A stretch of DNA of 64,000 bases, from assembly GCA_034190875.2 (NCBI GenBank), contig CM067346.1, forward strand, positions 11,716,356 to 11,780,355. The letters are read 5' to 3'. A program made the translations under genes and the position numbers. Source of the stretch: Urechis unicinctus (Eukaryota; Annelida; Polychaeta; Xenopneusta; Urechidae). The notes below the pieces were generated by a model. The model made no database searches. It was not told the DNA's origin and was given only the letters and a program-made list of their open reading frames with translations. Shown here in pieces: positions 10,956 through 22,129 of the stretch (position 1 is its first letter; every line of letters starts with the position of its first letter).

Positions 10956-12239
10956 GACAACAGCAATGCACCAGTTAAACAATTCAGATTCAGACATTGA
11001 TAGTAATGCTACACACACACACACACACACGCACACACACAATACAATAATTTGTATTGCTAAATAAACTTCAATAAAATATCAGGTATTCATTTGGTCA
11101 CAGAAAAGGCCCAGACACTGACACAAAAATGGTCTCTGATGCGTACTAATAACTGGAATACGTTAAACAATTTATTTGTCACGGGATGATAATAGCAATT
11201 GAAAATTATTGTCTTCTTTTTTTAAATTAATTCATCATTCAGGTTTCTATGACTTGTTCTGGAAGTGGTGGAGTTGGTGATTTTATTCTCTGGGTTCGGG
11301 GCACTCCATTGATTTATGGGGCTCCAACAATGTATATTCAAAGCATAACTGAAATGCCGACCTAAATAGCGGAAATATACATCGTAAACCCTGAACTGGC
11401 AATACCCTTAAAGTTAAATGTTAATCATTCCAATGTGCCACAAAAAAAATAGGTGATTTCATTCATGATTCATTATACCCAACACCAACAGAACCCCTCT
11501 TCTTTGAAGAATAGCATCATTTACATATGAAAATTTGTGTACACTGCTTGTGATTTAGATTTTCATGTGTTCACCTGACGTATTTTTGTTGTCCTTGTAG
11601 AGACCAACCATCTACAAATGCTGCTTGATACGGCTCTTGGCTCTATATCTGGCAGTACACCACTGTAGTTGAATAAGAGTCTCTGCTGGTTTACTGCTTT
11701 ACAATCCTAGCCAGCAGGGTACGAATAACAATGGCCCCATTGAGATGAATATTTGTCTGTCTGCTTGCTTATTCCGTAGAAAATTTTTGTCTTTTTATGA
11801 GTTGTTTCTACTGTTAGTGGGTATTCTATTATTCCATATGCACATTTTCAATGTCCATTAAAGTTAATTCAAGCAAACTATATGCCTTGCCCCATTAATC
11901 ACATTGTAGTCTAATGCATTGGCATTTATGGACCCTCTAGTGGACCTTATACATAAAATGGAATCAACTTTGTTTTGAACATAATTGAATTACAATCTCT
12001 TGGCTCATAAACTGTTTTCATTGTTATTAAGAATAAACTTCTGTGTTCTTGACAGTAATTTTAGCTTCACAACCAACATTTCTACTACGGATGCGATACT
12101 TTAAATGACCACCTAATACTGTGAATAATTAGCTACCAGAAACTTTATTAATCTTTCAAGTCACTTGATACCATTGGCCTAAACATGATCAGCAAAATAC
12201 CAATGCTTCTTTAAATTTCCATGGTTATAGAAAATTGTG
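10956..12239. other. Gene-free stretch
   Basis: Apart from the AC microsatellite, no ORF, exon pair or repeat could be supported. It is probably intronic or intergenic to the minus-strand exons on either side. Confidence 0.4.
11011..11041. repeat. (AC)n microsatellite
   Basis: About 15 AC units are interrupted once by GC. Confidence 0.95.
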
Positions 12240-12870
12240 ATGAATTGATCAATACAACGTATGGTACCAATAACGGATTAATTCAACATAACAATGCTAG
12301 GTACCAATTAAAGATCAGACCAGCTTAAGAATGCAACTACCAGTAACGGATCATTAAATCATTTAAATGCCAGGTAGCAAAGACCATTCAATCATTCAAA
12401 TTTAACAATGTAAGATGTAAAACAATGAATTATGTCAATAAATCACCATTTACCAATGACAGATATATACGCATTACAATGCCAGGTATCAATAACAAAA
12501 CAATGGAGCAATGCAATACCATTAACATATCAATGATGTATTACAGTAATAGGTACAAAAAAACATCACTTTAGAAATACTTCATCAGGCACCACTGATA
12601 GATTATATGTGCATTGCAATGCCAGAACCGCTATCAATAATAAATTAATCAAGCAATAAACTGTGTTACCATTTATAAGATGGTACAAGACAATGCAAGG
12701 TGCAGTTAACAACTCAATGAGCCATATAATGATAGGTAACAATTACCATTCAGTAACAATAACTGATTTACTGATCAATGCTTTGCAACATTTAAATAAC
12801 AGGTTTAATGAGGAATACAACACAACACCATGTAGTAACATTGATATTAATAATAAGGACATACCCAACC
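12240..12870. repeat. Degenerate minisatellite-like repeat
   Basis: The words 'AATGCCAGGTA' (or close variants) and 'ACCAATAAC' recur irregularly at roughly 60-90 base intervals, near 12248-12275, 12293, 12367, 12478, 12618 and 12728. CAATAAC-type fillers lie between them. Units are diverged and the period drifts, so this is an old tandem repeat, not a coding region. Confidence 0.45.
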
Positions 12871-13589
12871 TTTTAATTTCATATTATATTTGGCTTGATG
12901 CTTCCTCTTTTCATTGTGAACTTTTTTCTTTATTGTCGTCCACAAGTGTGCAATCTCTGGGTGCACGGATTTGTTATTGAGGGTTGCTTCTTTACCTGCA
13001 TCCAGATAAATAACCATAGTTTAAACAATGTTGATACCCACTGCTTAATAACATATGTCAGATATATGTTACATTATTCAACAGACAACTTATTTCATAT
13101 ATATAATTCAGTTCAAGAGAGAAACAACTCGACTGGGGACAAAAAAATTGCCTTGAAGACCAAATCTCACGAACCAGCCTGTGAAAAAACTGATAGTGGA
13201 GGCAAGAGTGGTCATGATACCATTTTGTGTATCTTCGTTGCTTTTCCATCTCTGAACATTAGAACATAACTTGTTTAATAAGACAATAGGCTTAACTTCA
13301 CAATAAAAGTGTTCCAAGTGATGTTAATATGGGCTCTCATGATTTGGTTAACCATATGGCAATGGCCCTTAGGCCATCATGATTACACAATTAAATATAT
13401 CAATCACCAAAACAGTACCAATCATACAAAAATGGGGTGTATGATCTATAAAACAATCATTTACGCACCATAAGATTATCACATGGTGTTTGCTAGATGC
13501 AATTAAAGCATAAATTCAACAAATCCATTCTAACAATTATAAGCATGAATATGTTTTGCTCGACAAGTTAACAAGAACAACATACATAA

Positions 13590-13643
13590 CTGTACTGTTA
13601 AGTGTAGGCAACTCCTTAGTTGTATCCTGGTTGTGTTTAGAGT
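13590..13643 (-). pseudogene. Duplicated exon with destroyed donor site
   Basis: This 54-nt stretch has the same length and phase as the exon at 13756-13809. It reads 'SKHNQDTTKELPTLNST' against 'TKHNQDTNEELGIPKST'. The acceptor (TTTGCAG) is kept, but the donor GT has become TT (plus-strand C to A at 13589). The flanks are also similar, so about 170 bp was duplicated in tandem. Without a donor it is probably skipped. Confidence 0.6.
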
Positions 13644-13755
13644 CTGCAAACAACTAAGTACATATTCAAGTGACTTATATATTAGTGGTTATTCCCAAAA
13701 ATTTAGTCTTATACATTAGGATTAGAATTATGAGCAAAAATATATTACATCATAC

Positions 13756-13809
13756 CTGTACTCTTGGGTATACCTAGCTCCTCGTTTGTATCCTGGTTGT
13801 GTTTAGTGT
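13756..13809 (-). CDS. Putative small acidic exon downstream of recombinase-like core
   Basis: It is 54 nt, from acceptor TTTGCAG to donor CAG|GTATGA, and encodes 'TKHNQDTNEELGIPKST'. It enters with two bases and leaves with one (phase 1 to 1), matching the exon at 13932-13976. Polar, acidic, low-complexity linkers after the recombinase-like core are usual in this protein family. It has a decayed duplicate at 13590. Confidence 0.55.
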
Positions 13810-13931
13810 CTGCAAACAAACAAGAACATATTCAAGTTACTACTATATTGGTGGTAATGCTAAAAAATAAAGTCCAATACAGTATGTTTGAGTCATGAAC
13901 AAACACCTGAAGTTAGAACATAGTAGCTTAC

Positions 13932-13976
13932 CAGCAGTGTTTGCCAGACTTTCGGTATCCATGTCACGGATAGTCG
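13932..13976 (-). CDS. Putative small exon
   Basis: It is 45 nt, from acceptor GGTTCAG to donor CTG|GTAAGC. It encodes 'TIRDMDTESLANTA' and is phase 1 to 1. It joins in frame to the end of the recombinase-like exon at 14102 (donor AAAG|GTACAT) and to the exon at 13809. The three consistent junctions are the main evidence that these belong to one transcript. Confidence 0.55.
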
Positions 13977-14101
13977 CTGAACCTAATACAAACGCAGATT
14001 CAAAATAACAGGTATTTCCAATATTCTACTCTTTTTAGCATTAACATATCAGGTCTCTTTCTCATTGCAGTACCTTTAAACCATTATTTGACCATATGTA
14101 C

Positions 14102-14561
14102 CTTTGTCCATGTGTTCCAGAAATTTGCCAATTTTTGTCACTTCTAGAATTGCTGGTGGTGCAGCATTGACATTCTTGTTAATATGTTTTGAGTGCCCCA
14201 TATGATCATAGAAGAGAGCACGTTCAGTATCGCTCTTTTCCATTTGAGCGAAAGCTGTGCTTGCCACATGCCGCATCTTCGTTGCTGTTAGCAGCTGGGG
14301 ACTTGTGCAACCAGCTGCAATGGTAATCCGGTTGATGGCATGCCAGCCACTAGCCTGTCCTCTGCTTCCTTGGAGTGCAGGAAAGGCATACTTGTTACTT
14401 TTTGTTACTCTAACAGCCTCTCGGGTGCTGGCGCTAACCAGGTGCTCCATCGCCTGCCATGAGTCTGCCGGCACAAGGAGAGGTACTAGTCTGTTAGACC
14501 CTTTCCCTGATTGATAGCACATTTTTATGTTCCTGAAATCTTCTTGCGAGTCTCTTTTCAA
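14102..14561 (-). pseudogene. Tyrosine-recombinase-like protein, C-terminal part
   Basis: The minus strand encodes the C-terminal half of a protein family common in molluscs, cnidarians and fish, whose core resembles tyrosine recombinases (phage integrase/Crypton-like fold). Visible are 'GKGSNRLVPLLVPADS', 'SPQLLTATKMRHVASTAF' (equivalent to the LRH..AT box) and 'FYDHMGHSKHINKNV' (equivalent to LGHS). Relatives have Tyr shortly after this last motif; here the aligned residue is Asn (codon AAT), so strand cleavage is not expected. The exon ends at donor AAAG|GTACAT. Upstream, the frame is lost in a 12-base C-run (14632-14643) and then meets the LINE at 14674; the N-terminal half is at 20349-21224. 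Biological role unknown. Confidence 0.7.
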
Positions 14562-14658
14562 AAGGTCAATGTCTTATCCACACCCCATCCCTGCCATCCC
14601 CTCACTCATCAAGCGAAAGCCTGGCAGGCTGCCCCCCCCCCCCACCCTCGCCTGAAAT

Positions 14659-14673
14659 TATAAATTGTGACCC
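14659..14673. repeat. Target-site duplication of LINE copy A, left
   Basis: 'TATAAATTGTGACCC' occurs here and again at 20334-20348, directly flanking the LINE. Confidence 0.9.
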
Positions 14674-15211
14674 CCCCCCTGTGGGTCCGGGGGTAGAATA
14701 GACCCACTGTATCCTCCTGCATGTCGTAAGAGGCGACTAATAGGGGGCAACCTGTTGGCCGTGGGTTGCGACTCGTGTCGGTGGAAGATGGGATCCTGGT
14801 GGTTGAGTGGAGCGGTCCTTGCGAGGGCTATATCTGCAACACACCACTTTGGCCCGGATTTCACCTAGACGAGAGGCTGGAATGGCCTGGTCCAGTCAAT
14901 CGGCTTGTGGTGACATGCCATGGGATATTTGTTTTCATTATTTATTACTTTTCATTCCACTTCCATGTTGTCATCCGTTTTCATTTACATAGTTTTTTCC
15001 CTTCTCTTTGTCTTTTATCCTTGGCGGCTGCTTAACAGGTCAATCAAGTTGATGTGTGAACAGCTCTTTGAGCTGTTTGCTATTAATTTGAGTATTACAC
15101 TGGTGTATCCCTGGCGTCATGTGTGCTGGTTGAGCCGCACGCCGCTGACGCCCCCATGTTGGGCTCCATGGTGGGTGGGGAGCACCAGTGATGAAATTTT
15201 ATCATAAAATC

Positions 15212-16449
15212 ATGGCTCAAAAAACAAACTCAAGAAAGATTATCTTCCAAACGGTATCGACCTAATGACTCGGACACGGACTCTGATAGTGAAAATTTGA
15301 CATCATGGCCAAGGTTTTTGGTGATTGCAAACGCTGAGGAAGATAAACCACTTACCTCACTAAGTCCATTCGCAATTGGTAAAGGAATTGAGGGGTTGGC
15401 TGGAGTCCCCAAAAACATCAGGAGACTCCAGTCTGGCCACTTACTTGTTGAAGTGGACCGGGCCAGCCAGCCATGCAGGATGCCTATTGAAGTCGACCCT
15501 ACTAGCGGGGGTCCCAATAGGTGTCACCCCTCACAGAACCCTCAACACCAAGAAGGGCGTCATCCGCTGTCATGAATTAAAACAATGTTCCGGTGCAGAA
15601 ATAATAGAAGGACTTAAATCACAAAAAGTAACTGAAGCTCGGAAAATTTTTGTTACTCGCAATGGGGAGAAACAGCCCACAGCAACGGTTATCTTGACCT
15701 TTGACAGCACTGAGTTGCCCAAAGCTGTCAAAGTCGGATACCTGAATGTTGCTGTGGAGCCCTACATTCCAAACCCATTGCGATGTTTTAAATGCCAACG
15801 TTTCGGCCATAGCAACAGTAATTGCAAACGAGCGGCAACATGCGCCAAGTGCAGCCAGGAGGGCCACAAAGAAGATGAATGTGAACAGTCTTTCAAATGC
15901 ATTAACTGCTCAGGGGACCACCCAGCATTCTCTAGGCTGTGTCCTACATGGATCAAGGAAAAAGAAATACAAAAGATCCGACACACCAGAGATATCTCGT
16001 TCCCTGAGGCACGCAGATTAGTGGAGGCGCAGCAGGGCACCAAACCCTCTTATGCTAGCGCTGTCAAAAGGGCCACAGTGTCAGTCGACACCCAGACCGA
16101 CTACACGTGGCCCAATGGCAGCGCCCTGCCAAGGAGGGTGGCCACTGATGCGCCAAAACCTGTCACCAATGCCACTGCTAAAGACATCTCTATTCAATGT
16201 AGCCCTCCTGAGCTTCAGAATTTAAATAAAACAAAGTCAACTCCCAATAATATAAGTAAAAGCAATGAAAAAATCAAATCAACTAGGCCTCCGAAGGGAG
16301 CTGACGATCCTGTCAGGGTTTTTAATAAGTTTGGTAGTTTGGAGGACATGGACGTAGACTCCATGAGGCCGTCCTCCAAACCAAGATCTGTGCCATCAAG
16401 TCCAAGGCGGACTGGCAGACCACCACATAAACCCCCTGATGGCACATAA
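15212..16449 (+). pseudogene. LINE ORF1 (gag-like, CCHC knuckles), frameshifted
   Basis: This is the nucleic-acid-binding ORF1 protein that coats LINE RNA. The ATG at 15212 is followed by an A-run one base longer than in copy B. Near 15465-15475 there is an extra 4-base repeat (GCCA/CAGC). Both break the frame, so only the part from about 15480 reads through to the stop. Three zinc knuckles are intact at about 15784-15945: 'CFKCQRFGHSNSNC', 'CAKCSQEGHKEDEC' and 'CINCSGDHPAFSRLC'. A polar, proline-rich tail follows. The stop codon overlaps the start of ORF2 by 11 bases (16439-16449). Confidence 0.85.
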
Positions 16450-19400
16450 AATCATCCAATGGAATTGTCGAGGATTTCGGTCCAACTATGATGAATTAAA
16501 ATCTCTTCTATGTGACCATCAACCTATTGCTGTTTGCCTTCAGGAAACTTTCCTGAAGGAGACTGATCAAATGTCAATGAGAGGGTATACCAGGTATGAT
16601 AAAACATCCTTATCACTAAGAGACGGAAGAGCTGTGGGAGGGGCATCTGTGCTTGTTAAACACGGTGTCCCCCATGAACCCATTCCTCTTGACACTCCTC
16701 TTCAGGCTATAGCCATAAGTATTACCCTCCACAAAACCATCACTTTGTGCTCTCTGTACCTACCACCCAGCTACAAGATTCTACAGAGAGACATTGATCA
16801 TTTGATCAGTCAACTTCCATCCCCACTTTTGCTGCTTGGCGATTTCAATGCCCACAGCAATTTATGGGGATGTGAGGACACCAACGACAGTGGTCAAATA
16901 ATAGAGAATTTCATCATACAAAATGACCTTGCTATATTAAATAATAAATCTAATACTTATCTCCATCCAGGAACCGGATCTTTCTCTGCCATAGACCTAA
17001 GCCTCTGCTCTCCATCCCTTTTGATGGAATTTGATTGGGAAGTTGGTCAGGACCAGTGTGGAAGTGACCACTTCCCAATATTTTTAAACATCGATAGGCC
17101 TATGCCCGCTGAGCGGGTTCCCAAATGGAAACTCCATAAGGCCAACTGGCCGAATTTTACTTCTATGTGCAGAGACATTATTAACAAAGAAACTTTAGAA
17201 AATATTGATGAAGATCCGGTATCCTTTTTTACACAATCAATAATTAATATAGCCACACAAAATGTACCGAAATCCTCGACAGATTCTAAACGGATATATA
17301 AACCATGGTTTTCTGATGCATGCCGTGACGCTGTCAAAGAGCGCAAACGGGCTCTGTACAGGTTCAAAATGCGGCCCACCGAGGCCAACAAAAACCTGTA
17401 CAAAGTAGCCCGAGCCAAAGCTCGACGCGTCATCAAAAACAGCAAGCGTGAGTCTTGGCACAATTTTGTTTCCAAATTAAACAGCAAGACTTCCACGAAA
17501 AAGGCATGGGACATGGTTCGTAAGATTAGGGGAAAGCAAAATGACAACACTCTCTCACATCTGGTTAAACCAGATGGTTCCAAAGCTTCCAATTTGAAGG
17601 ACATCGCCAATACTCTAGGCGATGCCTTCCAAAAGAATTCCTCTGCCAATAATTATAGAACCAAATTTCAAAAATTTAAACACCATCGGGAACGAAACAT
17701 TCCTAATTTTAATTCAAATAACCATGAAAATTACAACTCTCTTTTACACTAAAGGAGTTGGAGGATTCGATACATAAATCGAATGACACAGCTAGTGGAC
17801 CCGATGATGTACACTATCAATTTTTAAAACACCTTCCAGAGGAATCACTTCAAGTACTTTTAGACATTTTTAATGGAATCTGGGAATCTGGAACATTCCC
17901 AGATGGTTGGAGAGAGGCTATAGTTATCCCGATACCCAAGCCAGGGAAGGATAACACCATTCCTACGAACTATCGTCCCATTGCCTTAACGAGCTGCATC
18001 TGTAAAAACGATGGAGAAAATGATAAACAGCCGTCTGGTATGGTTTCTTGAAAGAAACCAACTAATTTCCAGGTACCAGAGCGGTTTCCGTCACACACGT
18101 AGCACGACGGATCACCTGGTCCGTCTTGAAAGTTTTATACGTGACGGTTTTGTGAGGGGGGAACATGTGGTGTCGGTCTTTTTCGATATGGAGAAGGCCT
18201 ATGACACCACATGGAAACATGGAATCCTGTCGGATTTGAGCAATATGGGCCTTAAAGGCCGCATGCCTGTTTTTATCAATCAAAAATTTTCTTGAGAACC
18301 GAATTTTTAAAGTCCGTGCTGGCACCACCCTTTCTGATACTTGTGATCAGGAGATGGGGGTCCCACAGGGAAGTATTTTATCCGTTACACTTTTTAATAT
18401 AAAAATTAATAGTATAGTTAATGTCATCAAGCCAGGTGTGGATTGTTCACTCTACGTGGATGATTTTTTGATTTATTTTAAATCAAAAAATATGAGCACA
18501 ATTGAGAGGCAGCTTCAACTTAGCCTCAATAACATCCAAAAATGGGCGGATGAAAACGGATTTAAATTCTCAAAATCAAAAACTGTGTGTATGCATTTTT
18601 GCAACAAAAGAAACATCCATCCAGACCCAGTTCTCACCCTTGATGGCAACGTTATTCCTGTGGTGGAAGAAACCAAGTTTCTTGGAATAATTTTTGACAG
18701 GAAGCTCAATTTTAAAGCTCACATTTCTTACCTCCGTAAGAAATGTTTTAAAGCAATCAATCTTTTAAAGATGTTGTCCAATACTGATTGGGGAGCGGAC
18801 CGGAAAGTCCTTTTACGGCTTTACCGGTCACTAGTGCGCTCCAAGTTGGACTATGGCTCTTTTATATATGGTGCTGCCCGTCGCTCATATCTAAGAAAAT
18901 TGGATACTGTCCAAAACCAAGCTCTGAGGCTTTGCCTCGGGGCTTTCAGAACCTCTCCCATTCCCAGTCTACATGTGGAAGCAACGAGGCACCACTTGGG
19001 GTTCGGAGGGAGCAGCTTGCCATTCAGTATGCCTTACGCATAAGGTCCAACCCCAAGAATCCAGCATTTGATGCTGTTTTTAATCCTGGAAATATCCATT
19101 TTTATGAGAGTAGGCCGAATGCTATCCCTTCGTTCGGTCTGCGTATCAGAGAATCGCTGGATGGGTCATGCTCTAACTTGAATGCCGTGGCGGTTGAGAC
19201 TGTGCCAGGGTCTCCCCCATGGCAATTGAAAACCCCAATAGTGGATAAATCGCTGACAACTTACACGAAGGGATCTAACGAGCCTGATTTTTTACTTCAC
19301 CAATTTAGAGAGATAAAGGATAAATATTCGGACCGTTCTGCCCTTTACACAGACGGTTCGAAAGAATACAATAAAATTGGAGCTGCAGCCATTATGGGGA

Positions 19401-20137
19401 AATGTGTTTTTAACATGAGCCTACCACCTCCACTGTCAATTTTCCACGCTGAGCTTAAAGCTCTTTCCATTGCACTTGGACTTATTGCCCAATCCAGTAA
19501 AAAGCGTTTTGTTGTATTTTCCGACTCACTGTCTGCCCTGGAGGCAATCACAGGGAGTAATTTACGTAATGGTTTTATTTTAAATGTTGTGCTTTTATAT
19601 TCTCAATTGACAGATCGTGGCAAGGATATTTTGTTTGTATGGGTACCAAGCCATGTTGGTATCCCTGGTAATGAAAGGGCAGACAGAGCTGCCAAGGAAG
19701 CCCTCAACATGAATGTGACTGAGGTTAAAGTCCCCTTTACAGACTTTAAACCTCAAGTCGTCCAATTTTTTAAACAGAAATGGCAGGACCAGTGGGATGA
19801 ATCCATCCCAAACAAACTTCACGAAATTCAGCCCTTACTTGGGGAGTGGCCACAGAGCTGCAGAGAGAGCAGAAGAGAGGAGGTTATTCTTGCTCGCGCT
19901 CGTATAGGACACACCTATACAACTCATGCCTTTCTATTAAGGGATGAGCCCATCCCTGAATGCATTCCTTGTCAATGTACCTACACCGTCAAGCACATTC
20001 TCATCGAATGTGCTGATTTGATTTCGATCCGAAATCGCTTCTTCCGGGTTCAAACCCTTTCAGAATTGTTTGAAAGGGTGAATCCATCCAAGATACTTGG
20101 ATTCATAAGAGAAATTGGACTTTTTTATAGATTTTAG
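16439..20137 (+). pseudogene. LINE ORF2 (endonuclease-RT-RNase H), frameshifted
   Basis: It has the same domain order as the intact ORF2 at 28625-32320 (described there). Four small indels relative to that copy break it: one T missing near 17745, one extra A near 18006, an extra 4 bases (AATC repeat) near 18280, and one C missing near 18984. The endonuclease part (to 17752) and the RNase H part (from about 18990) read cleanly. One visible substitution changes the residue after 'GDFNAHS' from Asp to Asn. Near identity elsewhere means a recent insertion or assembly indels. Confidence 0.88.
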
Positions 20138-20273
20138 ACCATACAATTCTCAAATTATTATATATTATTCAATTAATATAATTCAATTAATACTAATGGG
20201 TTTAATTTTTAGTTAGTTTTAACCCTTGACTCCTTCTTATCCTTTCGTACTCGTATTTACCCCTCCTTAAGTA

Positions 20274-20333
20274 GGCACCATATAACACACTAGTGTTGGT
20301 GTGCCGTTAAACCCTATACTTACCTTACCTTAC
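20274..20333 (+). promoter_or_regulatory. LINE 3' tail with ACCTT repeats
   Basis: 'GGCACCATATAACACACTAG' and 'GTGTGCCGTTAAACCC' are followed by (ACCTT)n. The same tail ends copy B and all three SINE-like elements. In I-like LINEs the 3' end with its short tandem repeat is what the reverse transcriptase recognises when it starts copying. Confidence 0.75.
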
Positions 20334-20348
20334 TATAAATTGTGACCC
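20334..20348. repeat. Target-site duplication of LINE copy A, right
   Basis: Perfect 15-bp match to 14659-14673. Confidence 0.9.
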
Positions 20349-21224
20349 GTGAGATGCAGAGATTGCGCATCAAGCTAAAGTCTGATGCGGCTGGTGTTGT
20401 TGTTTGTTTAAATTTCCTGGACACTTCTTGTGTGGTTTGAATTATATAGTCCTTCAGAATAGTCAGATATGTGCTGCTAGGCAGATTTGCACTCTTTCTT
20501 GAGCTCTGTTGGCTTTTATGTTGAAGAAGATACTCGGCATCCTCAAAGATGGAAAGCACGTCGAGAAACTTGTCAATCTCATTTGCTGCTTCATCAAGAT
20601 TGGAAATATGTAGCGTGGCTTTTGTGACATTCGCAAAATTTTGTAGTACATAGTACAGAGAGTATTTGAGTCCTGGTTTTGTACCAAGTTCACTTTCAGT
20701 GTTAATGTATTTGACTATAGCAGAACGTAGAATGTCAAAATTGGTTCTCTTTAGCATATCTTTTGATATACTCTCCCCAGGGACTAAATCTCTAAACACA
20801 ACAGAGAGACCGGCTACACGGCACATATCAGTCATCACGGATCGTTTGACTTCAGATTCTGTGTCTTTCTTCCTCTTCAGTTTGTCAAACATACGCTCCC
20901 CAACCTTCACGATGATTGCATCGTCTCGGCATACATTCCCCACAACGTCATTCCGTAACCTAGATAGAATATCTTTGGTGAAAGTTTTGCTGGTGCTGGG
21001 AGACAATGAAAGAAGGGAAACTGGTAGTGGGTGATGGACAATGTAAGCCTCGCACAACATTTTGTGCGAGCCAAAAAACGTCTGGGAATAGAACCCTGAG
21101 CATTCATTACACATCACCACAGAATCATTGCAATTCCGCTCCCTTTCACGTGGTAATATACCATCCTCAGTTCCTTTCTGGATGCGGGTAGTATTGGTCT
21201 TGCGTATATCTTTAATCCAACCAA
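20349..21224 (-). pseudogene. Zinc finger plus tyrosine-recombinase-like protein, N-terminal part
   Basis: The minus strand is open from about 21224 to the LINE insertion point. It starts with a basic stretch ('LPRERERNCNDS'), then a CxxC...H...C zinc finger ('MCNECSGFYSQTFFGSHKML' followed by C; spacing C-x2-C-x11-H-x3-C). A helical region follows, including 'ILSRLRNDVVGNVCRDDAI', typical of the recombinase-like family completed at 14102-14561. The last residues before the LINE ('CISRVTIY') are where the family's arginine-containing first catalytic box begins, so the insertion splits the core. A possible acceptor (ACTAAACAG) at 21225 would accept a phase-1 exon such as 23259-23297. Confidence 0.7.
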
Positions 21225-21259
21225 CTGTTTAGTACACTGAACACCAGTACATGTGGGAT

Positions 21260-21438
21260 CGTTTCACTAACAGCTCGTACGAGCAAAAAACGCTCGTACC
21301 TACCATTTTGTTCACATCGGTACGAGCTTTTATAAGTTGCGTTTCACTAAAAACTCGCAGTTCAAAATGCTCGCAATTTAATCGTATATTCATTTCCCTC
21401 GTTTATTTACGAGAATAAAAATATTTGCGTTTCACTAA
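21260..21438. repeat. Three subterminal repeats of a Harbinger-like element
   Basis: 'CGTTTCACTAA' occurs at 21260, 21340 and 21428, each followed by CTCGTAC/CGCTC-rich sequence with local inverted words. They precede the transposase N-terminal exon. Subterminal repeat arrays are typical transposase-binding regions, so this is probably the 5' end of the DNA transposon. Confidence 0.5.
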
Positions 21439-21513
21439 ATCGCTCACATCGCAAAAAGCGCGATTTTTTACGAGCAATCATACCACTCGTACAAACGCTC
21501 ATTTTATGACAAA

Positions 21514-21703
21514 ATGGATTTTATACGACTACTTCGGAATCGTAGAGAGCGCGATTTTCTTAAACAGACGAAACTTGGAGACATTTCGGACTCGGAGTTA
21601 GTTCACTATCGGTTATCAAGGCCGGTGATTCAGGAAAGAATATTCCCAGAGTGAATGGTCAAACCACACCAGACGCTCTCATGCCATATCCGATGAGACA
21701 CAG
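21514..21703 (+). pseudogene. PIF/Harbinger transposase, N-terminal exon remnant
   Basis: The ATG at 21514 reads 'MDFIRLLRNRRERDFLK', then 'DISDSELVHYRLSRPVIQE', the HARBI1-like helix-turn-helix region. It meets a TGA at 21652. One base out of frame it continues 'NHTRRSHAISDETQ', the next block expected in HARBI1 proteins, and ends at a donor CAG|GTAAAA. Start, order and donor fit a two- or multi-exon HARBI1-like transposase with one frameshift. Confidence 0.65.
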
Positions 21704-21967
21704 GTAAAAATACGGCAAAATATGGCAATGACTCGAAGTAAATATCCTCACGTGGCAACCCAAATGTAAACAAACACGTTGTTATTATTTGAATCAGCCC
21801 GGTTTTAATTAGTCCCTTGGTGGGCCGGGAGGGGACGCTCTTTTATGCGATTTATCATAGCGTTAGTGCGCATCATAAGGTTGTCATTTCAGTCAAGTGT
21901 GGGTGGGGATCATCTGGGGCGTTGGGGCAAACAGTGACCTCGAAGCAAACAAAGTGTAATTATGCAG

Positions 21968-22129
21968 CTTAAACCCAAAACCTGCTGCTCAGTTATTATG
22001 GCATGCGCTGTGCTCCGCAATCGTGCATTGCAAGCTGGTTTTCTTGAACCGCAAATTGATCCAGATGTGGATGAAAATGTAGTGCAAAATAACTACAACC
22101 ATGAATGCGGCATAACTATTCGCAACTGA
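21968..22129 (+). pseudogene. PIF/Harbinger transposase, C-terminal remnant
   Basis: After an acceptor ATTATGCAG it reads 54 codons to a TGA at 22127-22129. They include 'CCSVIMACAVLRNRALQAG', matching the conserved C-terminal 'ACAVLHN' block of HARBI1-like transposases, then an acidic tail ('DPDVDENVVQNN'). The catalytic DDE domain, expected between this and the N-terminal exon, is absent from the 264 bases in between. The element is therefore an internally deleted, non-autonomous relic. Confidence 0.65.

Larger units (their letters stand above)
14674..20333 (+). mobile_element. Full-length LINE copy A (Nimb/I-like)
   Basis: Complete non-LTR retrotransposon of about 5.66 kb. It has a C-run and about 540-base 5' UTR, ORF1 (15212-16449), ORF2 (16439-20137), then a 3' UTR of about 200 bases ending in ACCTT repeats. 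It is flanked by a perfect 15-bp target duplication (14659-14673 and 20334-20348). Copy B at 26864 is almost identical; most differences are small indels. ORF1 with CCHC knuckles plus ORF2 with AP-endonuclease, reverse transcriptase and RNase H points to the I superclade (Nimb-like). Both ORFs are frameshifted here. It is inserted antisense into an exon of the recombinase-like gene. Confidence 0.92.

Noticed and set aside
17047-17649. 200-codon minus-strand ORF (and its twin at 29233-29835)
   Set aside because: It is exactly antisense to the LINE ORF2 coding region and has no domain of its own.
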